64,000 nt of DNA. Origin: Bog-756 sp963699345 (lineage in GTDB: Bacteria; Actinomycetota; Acidimicrobiia; Acidimicrobiales; RAAP-2). Each line of letters begins with the position of its first letter. Positions within the stretch are counted from its first letter, which is position 1. Below are positions 1-7,861 of the stretch, one piece after another. The notes under the pieces were generated by a model. That model had not been told where the DNA came from, made no database searches, and saw nothing but the letters and a program-made list of their open reading frames with translations. The stretch covers positions 682,001 to 746,000 of the forward strand of contig CAVOTL010000007.1 in assembly GCA_963699345.1 (NCBI GenBank). Direction: 5' to 3'. The position numbers were made by a program, and so were the translations under genes.

Positions 1-1
1 G

Positions 2-166
2 ACCCGCTCCGACACGTCGGCCACGGCCGTCTTCCGGGCTGCGGCCGCCGGAACGGTGGGGCTCACCGCGACGTTCAACGCGACGTGTGCCCCGAACGAC
101 ACGACGCCGTGCACGGTCCCACCCGGCGAGTTCCACGACATCACCGTGACGGTGGTCCCGGGCTGA
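2..166 (+). CDS. C-terminal end of an unidentified protein (partial)
   Basis: An open frame enters the window at base 2 and runs 54 codons to a TGA at 164-166. The visible tail is Thr/Ala/Val-rich, has two Cys (in TCAPND and PCTVPP) and ends in alternating hydrophobic residues (ITVTVVPG). That pattern resembles the last beta strands of a secreted Ig-like or adhesin-type domain with a disulfide. The start and most of the protein lie outside the window, so no family can be assigned. Coding is inferred from the open frame and its residue pattern only. Confidence 0.5.
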   Translation, partial: TRSDTSATAVFRAAAAGTVGLTATFNATCAPNDTTPCTVPPGEFHDITVTVVPG

Positions 167-299
167 ACCGGACCCCGGCGCGCGACGGAAGGTGGCGTGC
201 CTGGCGGTCGCCATGACGGGCTCACCGTGGCGCGTCGCCGGTACGCCGCGCTCCCGGATCAGCCGCACCGACGGTCGACGGCACCCACCCACCCGGTGG
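167..299. other. intergenic region, convergent
   Basis: This is the 133-base gap between the partial upstream gene (plus strand) and the dioxygenase-like gene (minus strand). No convincing hairpin, promoter or small gene was seen. Confidence 0.4.
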
Positions 300-1460
300 T
301 CAGGGGCCGGAGTCCCCGAGTTCCGTCGATGGCCGCTGCAGGTCGGCGACCTGCTCGGTCCGATTCCGCACGAGATCGTTGAACGCCTCACCGGGGCCGA
401 TGTGGTCCCACAGGGCCGGTGGGTAGTGGGTGACGTACATCGTCCGCCGGTGCCCGGCACCGGTCGGCCGGGGTGACGCGTGCATGACGTCCTGGATGTG
501 GACGGTGACGTCACCGGGAGCCGTGTCGATGCTGACGACGGGCACGTCGGAGCGGTCCCGCCAGCGGTAGTTGAGCGCCTGGCCGTGACTGCCGGGCACC
601 ACCTGCAGGTTGCCGGTGGCGGCGCACGAGCCCGTGAGCTGGATGCCGACGGCGACCGAGGGACAGAAGACGGCGTGGCCGCCGGTGCCGCAGTCCTGGT
701 GCCAGGGGATGTTCGACAGCCCGCGGGTCCGTCCCGGCACCTTGATCAGCACGGCGGTGCCTTCCATGCGGTCCGGGGCCACCCGGAGTTCCGGGTCCAG
801 GAGGGTCCCGAGGCGCCGCACCCGCGGATCGTTCTCGAGTGACGACAGGAGAGGGGAACGGAGCGTGGTGTAGACGAGTCGGCAGACGGCGGGTGTGCCG
901 TTCTCGTCGGTGGCCCACCACGACTGGTCGTCACCCGGGTGGGCGAGGGCCGCCAGGCGGTCGATCTCCCGATTGGCCGCCGCCATCTCCTCCAGGTTGA
1001 AGACGCCCGTGACGTGGAGGACGCCCATCGTCCGTAGCTGCGAGGCGAGCTCGTCGTCCGCCGTGTCGGCGGCGAACGACGCGGTGGGATCGCGTCCCTC
1101 GAAATCGGCCCGGGCCGGGTCGTAGGGAGGGATCCCGGCGTGCAGGTAGCGCAGGACCGGCTCCCAGTCGGCCAATTGCTCGAACCCACCCCGCTCGAAC
1201 CGGAGTTCGTCCCGCAGGAGCAGGCCCACGAACGTGCTCATCTGGGCCACGAGGTCGTCCCAGGCATGGCGGCTCATCCGGACGGCGATCGCTCCCCCGT
1301 CGGCGCCTACGTCGCAGTGCACCGAGTTCCCGTCCACCGAGTACGTGATCGTCTCGTCACCCACGTAGACGGTCAGCCCGCCGGTGGCCGCCACGCCGGC
1401 GGCTGCCTTCCCCAACACGTCCCGGTCGACCCCGGCCGGCATGGGTGGCACCAACGTCAT
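300..1460 (-). CDS. phytanoyl-CoA dioxygenase (PhyH)-like Fe(II)/2-oxoglutarate oxygenase
   Basis: A 386-residue protein. The C-terminal half has the double-stranded beta-helix signature of PhyH enzymes: H254-x-D256 (PWHQDCG), a distal His at 327 (VMHASP) and Arg 332/338 as candidates for 2-oxoglutarate binding. Such enzymes hydroxylate small organic or acyl substrates. The first ~110 residues are a separate alpha/beta module that resembles an SCP2-like lipid-binding fold; this is weak inference. The ATG at 1460 is chosen because TATGCT (1474-1469, minus) lies 8 bases before it. A longer frame to 1682 exists but would run into the divergent MarR gene. The 112-bp divergent spacer to MarR suggests that MarR controls both genes. 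Confidence 0.8.
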   Translation of the reverse strand: MTLVPPMPAGVDRDVLGKAAAGVAATGGLTVYVGDETITYSVDGNSVHCDVGADGGAIAVRMSRHAWDDLVAQMSTFVGLLLRDELRFERGGFEQLADWEPVLRYLHAGIPPYDPARADFEGRDPTASFAADTADDELASQLRTMGVLHVTGVFNLEEMAAANREIDRLAALAHPGDDQSWWATDENGTPAVCRLVYTTLRSPLLSSLENDPRVRRLGTLLDPELRVAPDRMEGTAVLIKVPGRTRGLSNIPWHQDCGTGGHAVFCPSVAVGIQLTGSCAATGNLQVVPGSHGQALNYRWRDRSDVPVVSIDTAPGDVTVHIQDVMHASPRPTGAGHRRTMYVTHYPPALWDHIGPGEAFNDLVRNRTEQVADLQRPSTELGDSGP

Positions 1461-1572
1461 GGCAGACGAGCATAGGACCGGCCTGCCCGGGACGTCGGGC
1501 CGATGGTCGACGCGGACCCGGGTCACGGCTCGGACCGCACCCGGTCTCGACGGGCCAGATAGCCTTCCGTCG

Positions 1573-2082
1573 ATGGCTCGCCGACCCCTGCCGTTCGACC
1601 CGATCGACGAGGCCCGGGTCCGGTGGTCCGACCGCTTCGACCCCGACGTCAGCGACGCCATGGCTGCGGCGACATCGATCATGCGGGCCCAGCAGATCGT
1701 CCTGGCCGCCGTCGACGGCGCCCTCCGCCCGTTCGGGCTGACCTTCGCCCGCTACGAAGGCCTGGTCCTGCTGTCCTTTTCGCGGCGGGGCACCCTCCCA
1801 CTCGGGATCATGGGCCAGCGGCTCATGATCCATCCGGCGTCGGTCACCAACATCATCGACCGACTGGAGGACCAGGGGCTGGTCCGGCGCAGCCCGCATC
1901 CGACGGACGGACGGACCACGCTCGCCGAGATCACCGACGAGGGCCGGGCGCTGGCTGTGGAGGCGACCGCGGCGGTCAACGCGGTGGCCTTCGGGCTGGG
2001 GGCGTTGGCCGACCAGGACCTCCGTGATCTGCAGCGCATCATCGGCACCCTCCGCCTGGGCAACGGCGACTTCGTGGAGTGA
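1573..2082 (+). CDS. MarR-family transcriptional regulator
   Basis: A 169-residue winged-helix protein. An N-terminal dimerisation helix (about 25-55) is followed by the recognition region with the family-typical stretches HPASVTNIIDRLEDQGLVRR and PTDGRTTLAEITDEG, the second being the beta-wing. MarR proteins are usually ligand-responsive repressors of adjacent genes. The ATG at 1573 is preferred over an upstream in-frame start because TAGCCT (1560-1565) sits 7 bases before it, a leaderless arrangement. It is divergent from the PhyH-like oxygenase, its likely target. No clear palindromic operator was recognised in the 112-bp spacer. Confidence 0.88.
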   Translation: MARRPLPFDPIDEARVRWSDRFDPDVSDAMAAATSIMRAQQIVLAAVDGALRPFGLTFARYEGLVLLSFSRRGTLPLGIMGQRLMIHPASVTNIIDRLEDQGLVRRSPHPTDGRTTLAEITDEGRALAVEATAAVNAVAFGLGALADQDLRDLQRIIGTLRLGNGDFVE

Positions 2083-2103
2083 CGGTCGGAGCCGCCGGCA
2101 CCG

Positions 2104-2298
2104 CTACTCGTCGATGATCGAAATCGCCTGCTTCGGGCAGACCCGTACGGCCTCCAGGACCCGCTCCCGGGCCGAGTCGTCGGGCGTCTCGTTCAGGACC
2201 GTCAGGTTGTCGTCGTCATCGACGTGGAAGACGTCCGGGGCGACACCCATACACAGGGCGTTGCTCTCGCATTGACTCAGGTCCACGATCACACGCAT
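2104..2298 (-). CDS. ferredoxin, 3Fe-4S type (P450-partner class)
   Basis: A 64-residue acidic ferredoxin. Cys at 10, 16 and 54 (C-x5-C, then CP) match the single 3Fe-4S cluster pattern of ferredoxins that feed electrons to actinobacterial cytochromes P450; the residue between the first two cluster ligands is not Cys. The GAGGAG motif a few bases before the ATG fixes the start. It lies downstream of the Liv transporter genes on the same strand. The nearest P450 is 24 kb away, next to a second ferredoxin, so its partner is unknown. Confidence 0.9.
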   Translation of the reverse strand: MRVIVDLSQCESNALCMGVAPDVFHVDDDDNLTVLNETPDDSARERVLEAVRVCPKQAISIIDE

Positions 2299-2311
2299 GG
2301 TGCTCCTCGTT

Positions 2312-2328
2312 CCCCTGGGACCCAGGGG
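2312..2328 (-). promoter_or_regulatory. hairpin next to the ferredoxin ribosome site
   Basis: CCCCTGGG and CCCAGGGG flank a single base, giving a short GC hairpin immediately upstream of the ferredoxin Shine-Dalgarno region on the minus-strand RNA. It could affect translation or protect the 5' end of a processed transcript. This is inferred from sequence symmetry only. Confidence 0.35.
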
Positions 2329-2391
2329 GTGGTCGGGCCGGCCCACGGCACGATGGTGACGGCCGGCATCGGATGGAAAAGGGAACCGGAT

Positions 2392-2450
2392 CCACCGGGC
2401 CGGAACGGGAGCGGCGCGCCCGGTGGCGAACCGCTCCCGTCGGCCCGGTG
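2392..2450 (-). terminator. interlocking inverted repeats after livK (terminator or RNA switch candidate)
   Basis: Two perfect inverted repeats overlap in A-B-A'-B' order. Arm CCACCGGGC (2392-2400) matches GCCCGGTGG (2418-2426). Arm ACGGGAGCGG (2405-2414) matches CCGCTCCCGT (2431-2440). A second copy of the A' arm, GCCCGGTG (2443-2450), can also pair with the first arm. The structure lies directly after the LivK stop codon and before the ferredoxin gene, with no T-tract. It may terminate the liv transcript or set expression of the ferredoxin. Confidence 0.5.
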
Positions 2451-2455
2451 CACGG

Positions 2456-3772
2456 CTACGAGCTGGTGTCCGTGTGCGGCAGGTCGGTGCCACAGGTGGG
2501 CGTCGGGGACACCAGGTTGAACCCGCTCTTGGCCGCCTGCATGATCCACGCACAGGTCTGGGGCGGGTTCTTCCCGAAGTTGGTGGCGTAGTCGAGCGTC
2601 ACGGGCAGCAGGCCGTTGACGTTGTAGGAGGTCACGCCGCGCAGCTTCTGGATGACCCCGGCCCGGGTCGGGTCGGGGCCGTCCAACAGGAGGCCCTTGA
2701 TCATCAGGTCCGCCCCCGCCCACGCCTCGTACTGGGAGAAGGTCGGGAACTGCGTCGGAGTGAAGTGCTCGTACTTCTCCAGGGCCGCCTGCATCTGCTG
2801 GGTGCCGGCGTTGGGGAGGGAGAACGGCCGGAACAGCGAGATGAAGTAGTCGCCCTGGAGGTCGTTCCACACCGGGGAGCCGATGGTGTCGGGCTCGTAG
2901 CCGGTGGCGAACAGGACGGCCTTCAGCTTGACCCCGGCCTGCTGGAGCGAGGTGGCCAGGGCGTAGTTGGAGTTGTCGTCCAGGGCCGGCACCATGGCGT
3001 TGATGTTCTTCTGCTTGGCCACCAGGGCCGTGGAGGTGAAGTCGACGCTGCCGAAGGGGACCTGGGTGTCGAGCACCCCGACCTTGCCCCCGGCGTGCTC
3101 GAACGACTGGGCCGTGCCGATGGCGGCGCGACTCGACGACGGCGAGATCGAGTAGCCGTAGGAGCCGAGGACGGTGCCGCCGTGGGCCTTCAGGAAGTCC
3201 CCGATCTGGGTGTTGACCGGGTAGCTCGGGTTCACGCTGCCGTTGTCGGCGGCGAACATGTTGGTGTAGGGCTGGGTGCCCCACTCGGGCCCGTCGTCGT
3301 AGGAGCCGGTCACCGGCACGCCGGCCGCCTGGGGATACTTGGCCGCCAGGAAGAACAGCGGGCTCTGCGACACGATGCCGAAGGCGCCCGAGACCGCGCT
3401 CTGGACGGCGGTGCTGATCTCGGCCGGGTTGGTCTGGTCGTCGATGATGTCGCCCACCAGCTTGTGGCCGTCGATGCCGCCCTCCGCGTTCTGGAGGTCG
3501 ATCCGGGCCGTGAAGCCGGCCGGCGACGTGCCGTCCTGGGAGGCGCCCTCTCCGGTCAGCGAGGAGATGTAGGCGATGGTGATCGGCGAGCCGGTCGCCT
3601 CGTGGTCGCCCGAACCCGTGGTGGTGGGCGGGGACGTCGATCCCGTGGTCGCCGATCCGGTGGTCGCCGTCGTCGAGCTGGCCGAGGTCCCGCTCGAGCA
3701 CCCCGCCGCCACCAGCGGCAGGGCCAGTGCCGCCGCCAGCAGCACCCCGGTCTTGGTCCGACTTCCGATCAT
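2456..3772 (-). CDS. livK: branched-chain amino acid-type ABC transporter substrate-binding lipoprotein
   Basis: A 438-residue exported lipoprotein. The basic N-terminus and hydrophobic core end in a lipobox with the acylated Cys at 25 (VAAGCSSG). A Ser/Thr-rich linker follows, then a type I periplasmic binding fold beginning at ITIAYISSLTGEGA, typical of LivK-like receptors. The family binds Leu/Ile/Val but also urea, amides or aromatic acids, so the ligand here is uncertain; the surrounding catabolic genes make a non-amino-acid ligand possible. A strong GGAGGA precedes the ATG. It is the last transporter gene, 97 bases after livF. Confidence 0.9.
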   Translation of the reverse strand: MIGSRTKTGVLLAAALALPLVAAGCSSGTSASSTTATTGSATTGSTSPPTTTGSGDHEATGSPITIAYISSLTGEGASQDGTSPAGFTARIDLQNAEGGIDGHKLVGDIIDDQTNPAEISTAVQSAVSGAFGIVSQSPLFFLAAKYPQAAGVPVTGSYDDGPEWGTQPYTNMFAADNGSVNPSYPVNTQIGDFLKAHGGTVLGSYGYSISPSSSRAAIGTAQSFEHAGGKVGVLDTQVPFGSVDFTSTALVAKQKNINAMVPALDDNSNYALATSLQQAGVKLKAVLFATGYEPDTIGSPVWNDLQGDYFISLFRPFSLPNAGTQQMQAALEKYEHFTPTQFPTFSQYEAWAGADLMIKGLLLDGPDPTRAGVIQKLRGVTSYNVNGLLPVTLDYATNFGKNPPQTCAWIMQAAKSGFNLVSPTPTCGTDLPHTDTSS

Positions 3773-3869
3773 TCTTCCTCCCTAGGTACCTCGGATGGGT
3801 TGCGACGCATGGACAGACGTTGACGACGGCGACGGACGGGGCGGCTCGGTCGTCCGGAAGGTCGGCGGA

Positions 3870-4619
3870 CTACTCCCCCGCTCCTGCGGACACGGCACCC
3901 GGGGCGGACTCCGCCTCGCCCAGGTAGCGGTCCAGGACCTCCTGGCCGGCGTCGCCGGCGGGGCCGGCCCAGCCGACCCGACCCCGGGTGAGGATCACGC
4001 AGCTGTCGGCCATGGTCAGTGCCCGGTGGACGAACTGCTCACTCAACACGACGGTGATCCCCGAACGCCGCGCCTCGTCGAGACTCTGGAACACCGACTC
4101 GGTGATCGACGGCGCCAGACCGAGCGACAGCTCGTCGGCGATGATGAGCTTGGGCGACACGGCGAAGGCCCGGGCGAGGGCGAGCATCTGCTGCTCGCCG
4201 CCGGACAGGCTCCCGGCCCGCTGCGACGGTCGCTTCCCGAGGACAGGGAACTGCTCGATGGCGCGCTCGATGGCCGCTCCCCGCTGGCTGCGCGGCTCCT
4301 GGGCCACGGCCATGCGCAGGTTGTCGGTGACCGACAGACGGGGGAAGATCCCGCGCCCCTCGGGGATGTAGGTCAGGCCCCGTCGGCGGATGCGGTGGGC
4401 CGGGAGGCCGGTGATGTCCTGACCGTCGAAGGTGACCCGGCCGGCGGTCGTCGGCACGAGGCCCGAGACGGCCCGGGCGAAGGTGCTCTTGCCGGCCCCG
4501 TTGACCCCGAGGACGGCCAGGACCGATCCGGGCTCCACGTCGATCGAGACCCCGAACAGGGCCTGGGACGGGCCGTAGCTGACGTCGAGTCCCTGGACGG
4601 CGAGCAGTGGCTCGGTCAT
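3870..4619 (-). CDS. livF: Liv-type ABC transporter ATP-binding protein (LivF-like)
   Basis: A 249-residue ABC ATPase with Walker A GVNGAGKS near 38-45, the Q-loop region, signature LSGGEQQM and a Walker B ending IIADE. In family terms LivF forms a heterodimer with LivG that drives the LivH/LivM permease. The length matches the family. The Walker B strand ends IADELSLGLAP rather than the DEP of most ABC proteins, as is usual in LivF. Its ATG overlaps the livG stop in an ATGA, so the two are translationally coupled. Confidence 0.92.
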   Translation of the reverse strand: MTEPLLAVQGLDVSYGPSQALFGVSIDVEPGSVLAVLGVNGAGKSTFARAVSGLVPTTAGRVTFDGQDITGLPAHRIRRRGLTYIPEGRGIFPRLSVTDNLRMAVAQEPRSQRGAAIERAIEQFPVLGKRPSQRAGSLSGGEQQMLALARAFAVSPKLIIADELSLGLAPSITESVFQSLDEARRSGITVVLSEQFVHRALTMADSCVILTRGRVGWAGPAGDAGQEVLDRYLGEAESAPGAVSAGAGE

Positions 4620-5515
4620 GCCGGATCCCCTCCGGCGGGTGCCGTGCCGTCGGGTGCCACGCCCGCCTGGTCCGCGGTGCGGGTCGGCGGCTCGACGTCA
4701 CCGAGGTAGGCGGCCCGGACGGCGGCGTCACCACGGACCTCGTCGGGGGTGCCCACCGCGATCCGCTCCCCGAAGTCGAGGACGACGACGGAGTCCGACA
4801 GCGCCAGGACGGCGGCGATGTCGTGTTCCACGATGACCACCGCCAGCCCGTCGTCGCTGTGGTCGACGATCTCCCGGAAGACGGTGACGAGATTCTCGGA
4901 GCCGCGCAGGTCGAGGCCGGACAGCGGCTCGTCGAGCAGGAGCACCTTGGGCCCGCTGGCGAGGGCCCGGGCCACCTCCACCAGGCGGATCACCCCGAGG
5001 GGCAGTGCGGCCACCGGGGCCTTGGCCACGTGGCTCAGGTGCAGTCGCTCCAGGAGTCCGTCGACGGTCTCGGTCTCCCCCGGCGAGGTGCGGAAGAGCG
5101 CGGCGGGATTCACCATGTCCTGCCACATCCGGCGTGGGGTGACACGGGCCCGGTAGGCCAGCACCAGGTGCTCGCGGACGGACAGGCCCATGAACAGTTC
5201 CGGCTGCTGGAAGGTCCGTGCCAGGCCGCGGACGGCACGGTGGCGGGCCGACAGGCCGGTGACGTCGTCGCCCTGCAGGTGCACGGTCCCCTCGTTCGGG
5301 GTGAGCAGTCCGGACAGGACGCCGAGGAGCGTCGACTTGCCGGCGCCGTTCGGGCCGACGAGACCGACGATGTTCCCCCTCGGGACGTCGACGGAGACGT
5401 CCGAGAGGGCGGTCAGCCCGCCGAAGCGGACGGTGATCCCCCGGGCCGCCAGGGCGATCGGGGGTGTCGTGGCCCCAGCCCCCGGTGCGTCCTCGTACGT
5501 GGCCGTGGTCATCAT
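4616..5515 (-). CDS. livG: Liv-type ABC transporter ATP-binding protein (LivG-like)
   Basis: A 299-residue ABC ATPase. Walker A is GPNGAGKS, the Q-loop is RTFQQPELF and Walker B ends LLLDEPLSGLD. The signature region reads ALPLGVIRLVEVARAL, divergent from the LSGG consensus (LPLG); LivG proteins commonly show LPYG here. The C-terminal extension (TRTADQAGVAPDG) is low in complexity. The start at 5515 forms an ATGA overlap with the permease stop; a second ATG follows at once at 5512. It pairs with LivF to energise uptake. Confidence 0.92.
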   Translation of the reverse strand: MMTTATYEDAPGAGATTPPIALAARGITVRFGGLTALSDVSVDVPRGNIVGLVGPNGAGKSTLLGVLSGLLTPNEGTVHLQGDDVTGLSARHRAVRGLARTFQQPELFMGLSVREHLVLAYRARVTPRRMWQDMVNPAALFRTSPGETETVDGLLERLHLSHVAKAPVAALPLGVIRLVEVARALASGPKVLLLDEPLSGLDLRGSENLVTVFREIVDHSDDGLAVVIVEHDIAAVLALSDSVVVLDFGERIAVGTPDEVRGDAAVRAAYLGDVEPPTRTADQAGVAPDGTAPAGGDPA

Positions 5516-7536
5516 GGGGTGTTCCCGGCCACACCGGGGACGACCCCGACGGCCTCGGTCTCGGCCACACCGGCCTGGACCTCTTCGACGAAGTGGTCGT
5601 CGGCGAACGTGTCGGGGGCGACGTGCTCGAACATCCGGCGCAGCCGACGGCTGTTCTCGGCCAGGATCCCGTCGGGGAACTTGGCGGCCGAGATGGCGCC
5701 CATACCGAAGATCACCGGCAGCAGGTTGGCCCACCCCGGTGTGAGGTACGCCTGACAGAGCGCGGGGAGCATGACGAAGGCGAGTCCGGCAACCAGGGCG
5801 GCGGCGGTGGAGCGGATGCCGATGGTCACCAGGGAGGCGAACCACACGATGCCGGCGAACGTGGCGAAGCTTCCGGGGACCACGGTCCCCTGCGATACGG
5901 CCAGCAGACCTCCGCCGATTCCGGCGATGAACGCCGCGGTGGCGCCGGCCAGCACCTTCATCTGGACCACGCTGATGCCGGACGTCCGGGCACCGGCCTC
6001 GCTCCACCGCGCCGCGTTGAGGGCGAGGCCGGTGGTGGAGCGGCGCAGGTTGACGATGAACAGCGACACGACGACGAACACGGCCAGGCACACGTAGGCG
6101 AAGGCGGCGTCCGACGAGGCGAAGTCCGGCCGGTTGAGGGTCACCCCGAGCCCCTGGTTCACGAAGGTCGGCAAGGTGAAGACGAGGTTCTCGATCAGCA
6201 GTCCGAAGGTCAGAGTCACCAGGGCCACGTACAGGTCCCCCAGTCGGATGCTGAGGAACCCGACGAGCGCCCCGAGGGCCATCGCCACCACCCCACCGGC
6301 GACCATGGCGGCCAGGATGGGCCACCCCTGGTGGTTGGCCAACTCGGCGGTCGTGAGGGCGCCGACGCCGGCGAAGGTGATCTGGCAGAGCCACAGCATC
6401 CCGCCTTCGCCGGTGACCAACGTCCACGAGAGGAAGATCACCGCGAAGGCGAAGGCCTGACCCGTCAGCCCCACCCAGTAGCCGCCCACCACGAGGGGCA
6501 GCGCCACGGCGGCGGCGACCAGCACCATGGGACCCGCATAGCGGCCGAAGAAGTTGAGGGACGCCGTCTCGACCACGCTGGACGTCGAAGCGGCCAGCTT
6601 GCTCTCGCCCTGCGGGGCGATGGCCCGGTCCAGGGCACCGCCCCACCCCTCCGACTCCCCCACCCGCCCACCGCGGACGAGGCTGTAGAGGAGCACGATG
6701 GCGATGACGATGAACGGTACGGCGTCGATGATCTCGCCCGTCCAGGCACTGGCCGGGGGCAGGTACCGCTGGATGAGCGACGTGGCCACCCCCATCAGCA
6801 GCCCCACGACGACGGCGATGGGCAGGCTGCGGAGCTTGGCGGCGATCACGGCGGCGAACGACGCGGCGATGAGCAGCGTGAAGTTGGTGGCGTCGAGTCC
6901 GATGATGGGGGCCGCCAGTACGCCGGTGAGGCCGGCCAGGAACGTGCTGACCGCCCATACGCCGATCGAGATGGTGGTCGGATTGGTTCCGGACAGGTCG
7001 GTCATGGCCGTGGAGTCGACCATGGCCCGAACCTTCAGCCCGACATCGCTGTACTTGAGCACCAATGCCCCGGCCACCACGATGACCACGACGCTGATGT
7101 ACACGATGACCTGGTCCAGCGTGACGGGGACGCCGAGGAAGTGGAAGACCCTGACGGGTTCGGGAGCCAGGCCCGGTGCCGACTGGATGGCCTGGTCGCC
7201 GAAGATGATGGTGGCGAGGGACGGCAGGGCCACCGACAGACCGATGGTGGCCACCACCTTGGTCAGAGGGGACGACAGGCGCAGGAATCGGAACAGGACG
7301 GCGTACAGGACGATCCCGAGGGCCGGCGAGGCGACCAGGATGGCGACGGCCCCGGCGGCCGGGATGCTCCAGTTCTGCTGGGTGTGCAGGTAGTAGTAGA
7401 AGCGGGCGATGAAGAACGCCATGGCCCCGAAGGCGAAGTTGAGGATGCCCGAGGAGGTGTACGTGATGACCAGGCCCGCGGACGCGATCGCATAGATCCC
7501 GCCCAACACCAGTCCCGCGATCACGAACTGCAGCAA
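5512..7536 (-). CDS. fused LivH-LivM branched-chain amino acid-type ABC permease
   Basis: A 674-residue integral membrane protein combining both permease subunits. About residues 1-290 form a LivH domain (GLVLGGIYAIASAGL near the start) and about 330-630 form a LivM domain with the EAA-like segment (LSIRLGDLYVALVTLTFG). The linker is Ser/Ala-rich. LivH and LivM are normally separate proteins. The TTG at 7536 is chosen because GGGGGAG lies 6 bases upstream and because the first transmembrane helix then begins at residue 2. A longer frame reaches 7596 without a ribosome site. It is the first gene of the liv operon. Confidence 0.88.
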   Translation of the reverse strand: MLQFVIAGLVLGGIYAIASAGLVITYTSSGILNFAFGAMAFFIARFYYYLHTQQNWSIPAAGAVAILVASPALGIVLYAVLFRFLRLSSPLTKVVATIGLSVALPSLATIIFGDQAIQSAPGLAPEPVRVFHFLGVPVTLDQVIVYISVVVIVVAGALVLKYSDVGLKVRAMVDSTAMTDLSGTNPTTISIGVWAVSTFLAGLTGVLAAPIIGLDATNFTLLIAASFAAVIAAKLRSLPIAVVVGLLMGVATSLIQRYLPPASAWTGEIIDAVPFIVIAIVLLYSLVRGGRVGESEGWGGALDRAIAPQGESKLAASTSSVVETASLNFFGRYAGPMVLVAAAVALPLVVGGYWVGLTGQAFAFAVIFLSWTLVTGEGGMLWLCQITFAGVGALTTAELANHQGWPILAAMVAGGVVAMALGALVGFLSIRLGDLYVALVTLTFGLLIENLVFTLPTFVNQGLGVTLNRPDFASSDAAFAYVCLAVFVVVSLFIVNLRRSTTGLALNAARWSEAGARTSGISVVQMKVLAGATAAFIAGIGGGLLAVSQGTVVPGSFATFAGIVWFASLVTIGIRSTAAALVAGLAFVMLPALCQAYLTPGWANLLPVIFGMGAISAAKFPDGILAENSRRLRRMFEHVAPDTFADDHFVEEVQAGVAETEAVGVVPGVAGNTP

Positions 7537-7562
7537 CTCGAACTCCCCCTGTAGTGCCAGTC

Positions 7563-7590
7563 GGCCCCCCGCTCTGCTCGACGGGGGGCC
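7563..7590 (-). promoter_or_regulatory. leader hairpin of the liv operon
   Basis: GGCCCCCCG (7563-7571) and CGGGGGGCC (7582-7590) form a perfect 9-bp stem with a 10-base loop. It lies 27 bases upstream of the TTG start of the permease, just before its Shine-Dalgarno region, so it would sit in the 5' leader of the liv mRNA. Confidence 0.45.
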
Positions 7591-7810
7591 GGCCATCCGA
7601 TCACCCGGTCAACACTCCGCTCGGCTGACCGGACCCGGGCCTCGTTCACGTTCTTTCCGTGACAGAACACGGTATACCAAATAAGGGAAACCCACTTGCC
7701 GTCGCGGACAGCTCTGCTTCCGCCGGCCGTCGGATCGCCGCCCCCGTTCGGCAAGCACGGCCGGGGCCCAGACTCAAGAACGGGGATTCCGCCCCGGGTC
7801 CGCCCACGGC

Positions 7811-7853
7811 GTCCCGGTCGGCGGCCGGGACGGCCCGGCAGGCCCGTCGGGCC
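7811..7853 (-). terminator. GC hairpins after the luciferase-like gene
   Basis: Two adjacent hairpins, GTCCCGG/CCGGGAC (7811-7817, 7825-7831) and GGCCCG/CGGGCC (7841-7853), lie directly downstream of the stop of the minus-strand luciferase-like gene. There is no T-tract, which is common for high-GC genomes. Called as a terminator candidate only from position and symmetry. Confidence 0.35.
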
Positions 7854-7861
7854 CCCCATGG

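Larger units (their letters stand above)
7537..7861. promoter_or_regulatory. 325-base gap upstream of the liv operon
   Basis: This region should hold the liv promoter (minus strand) and the end of the luciferase-like gene. It contains a leader hairpin (7563-7590), the AT-richer stretch 7651-7690 with an 8-bp palindrome GGTATACC (7671-7678), an inverted repeat CCGTG/CACGG (7657-7661, 7668-7672) and GC hairpins (7811-7853). No small gene with coding character was recognised. The palindromes at 7657-7678 are the best operator candidates. Confidence 0.45.

Noticed and set aside
1461..1682. Longer start of the PhyH-like gene (frame open to 1682)
   Set aside because: It would run through the divergent MarR start; the extra 74 residues look random and a -10-like box supports 1460.
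2299..3701. 470-residue minus-strand frame over the LivK gene
   Set aside because: Arg/Gly/His-rich shadow of livK in another frame, without family sequence.
4623..7554. Long plus-strand frames opposite the Liv genes (for example 5464-7554)
   Set aside because: Compositionally biased antisense shadows typical of 70% GC DNA; the minus-strand frames have clear ABC motifs.
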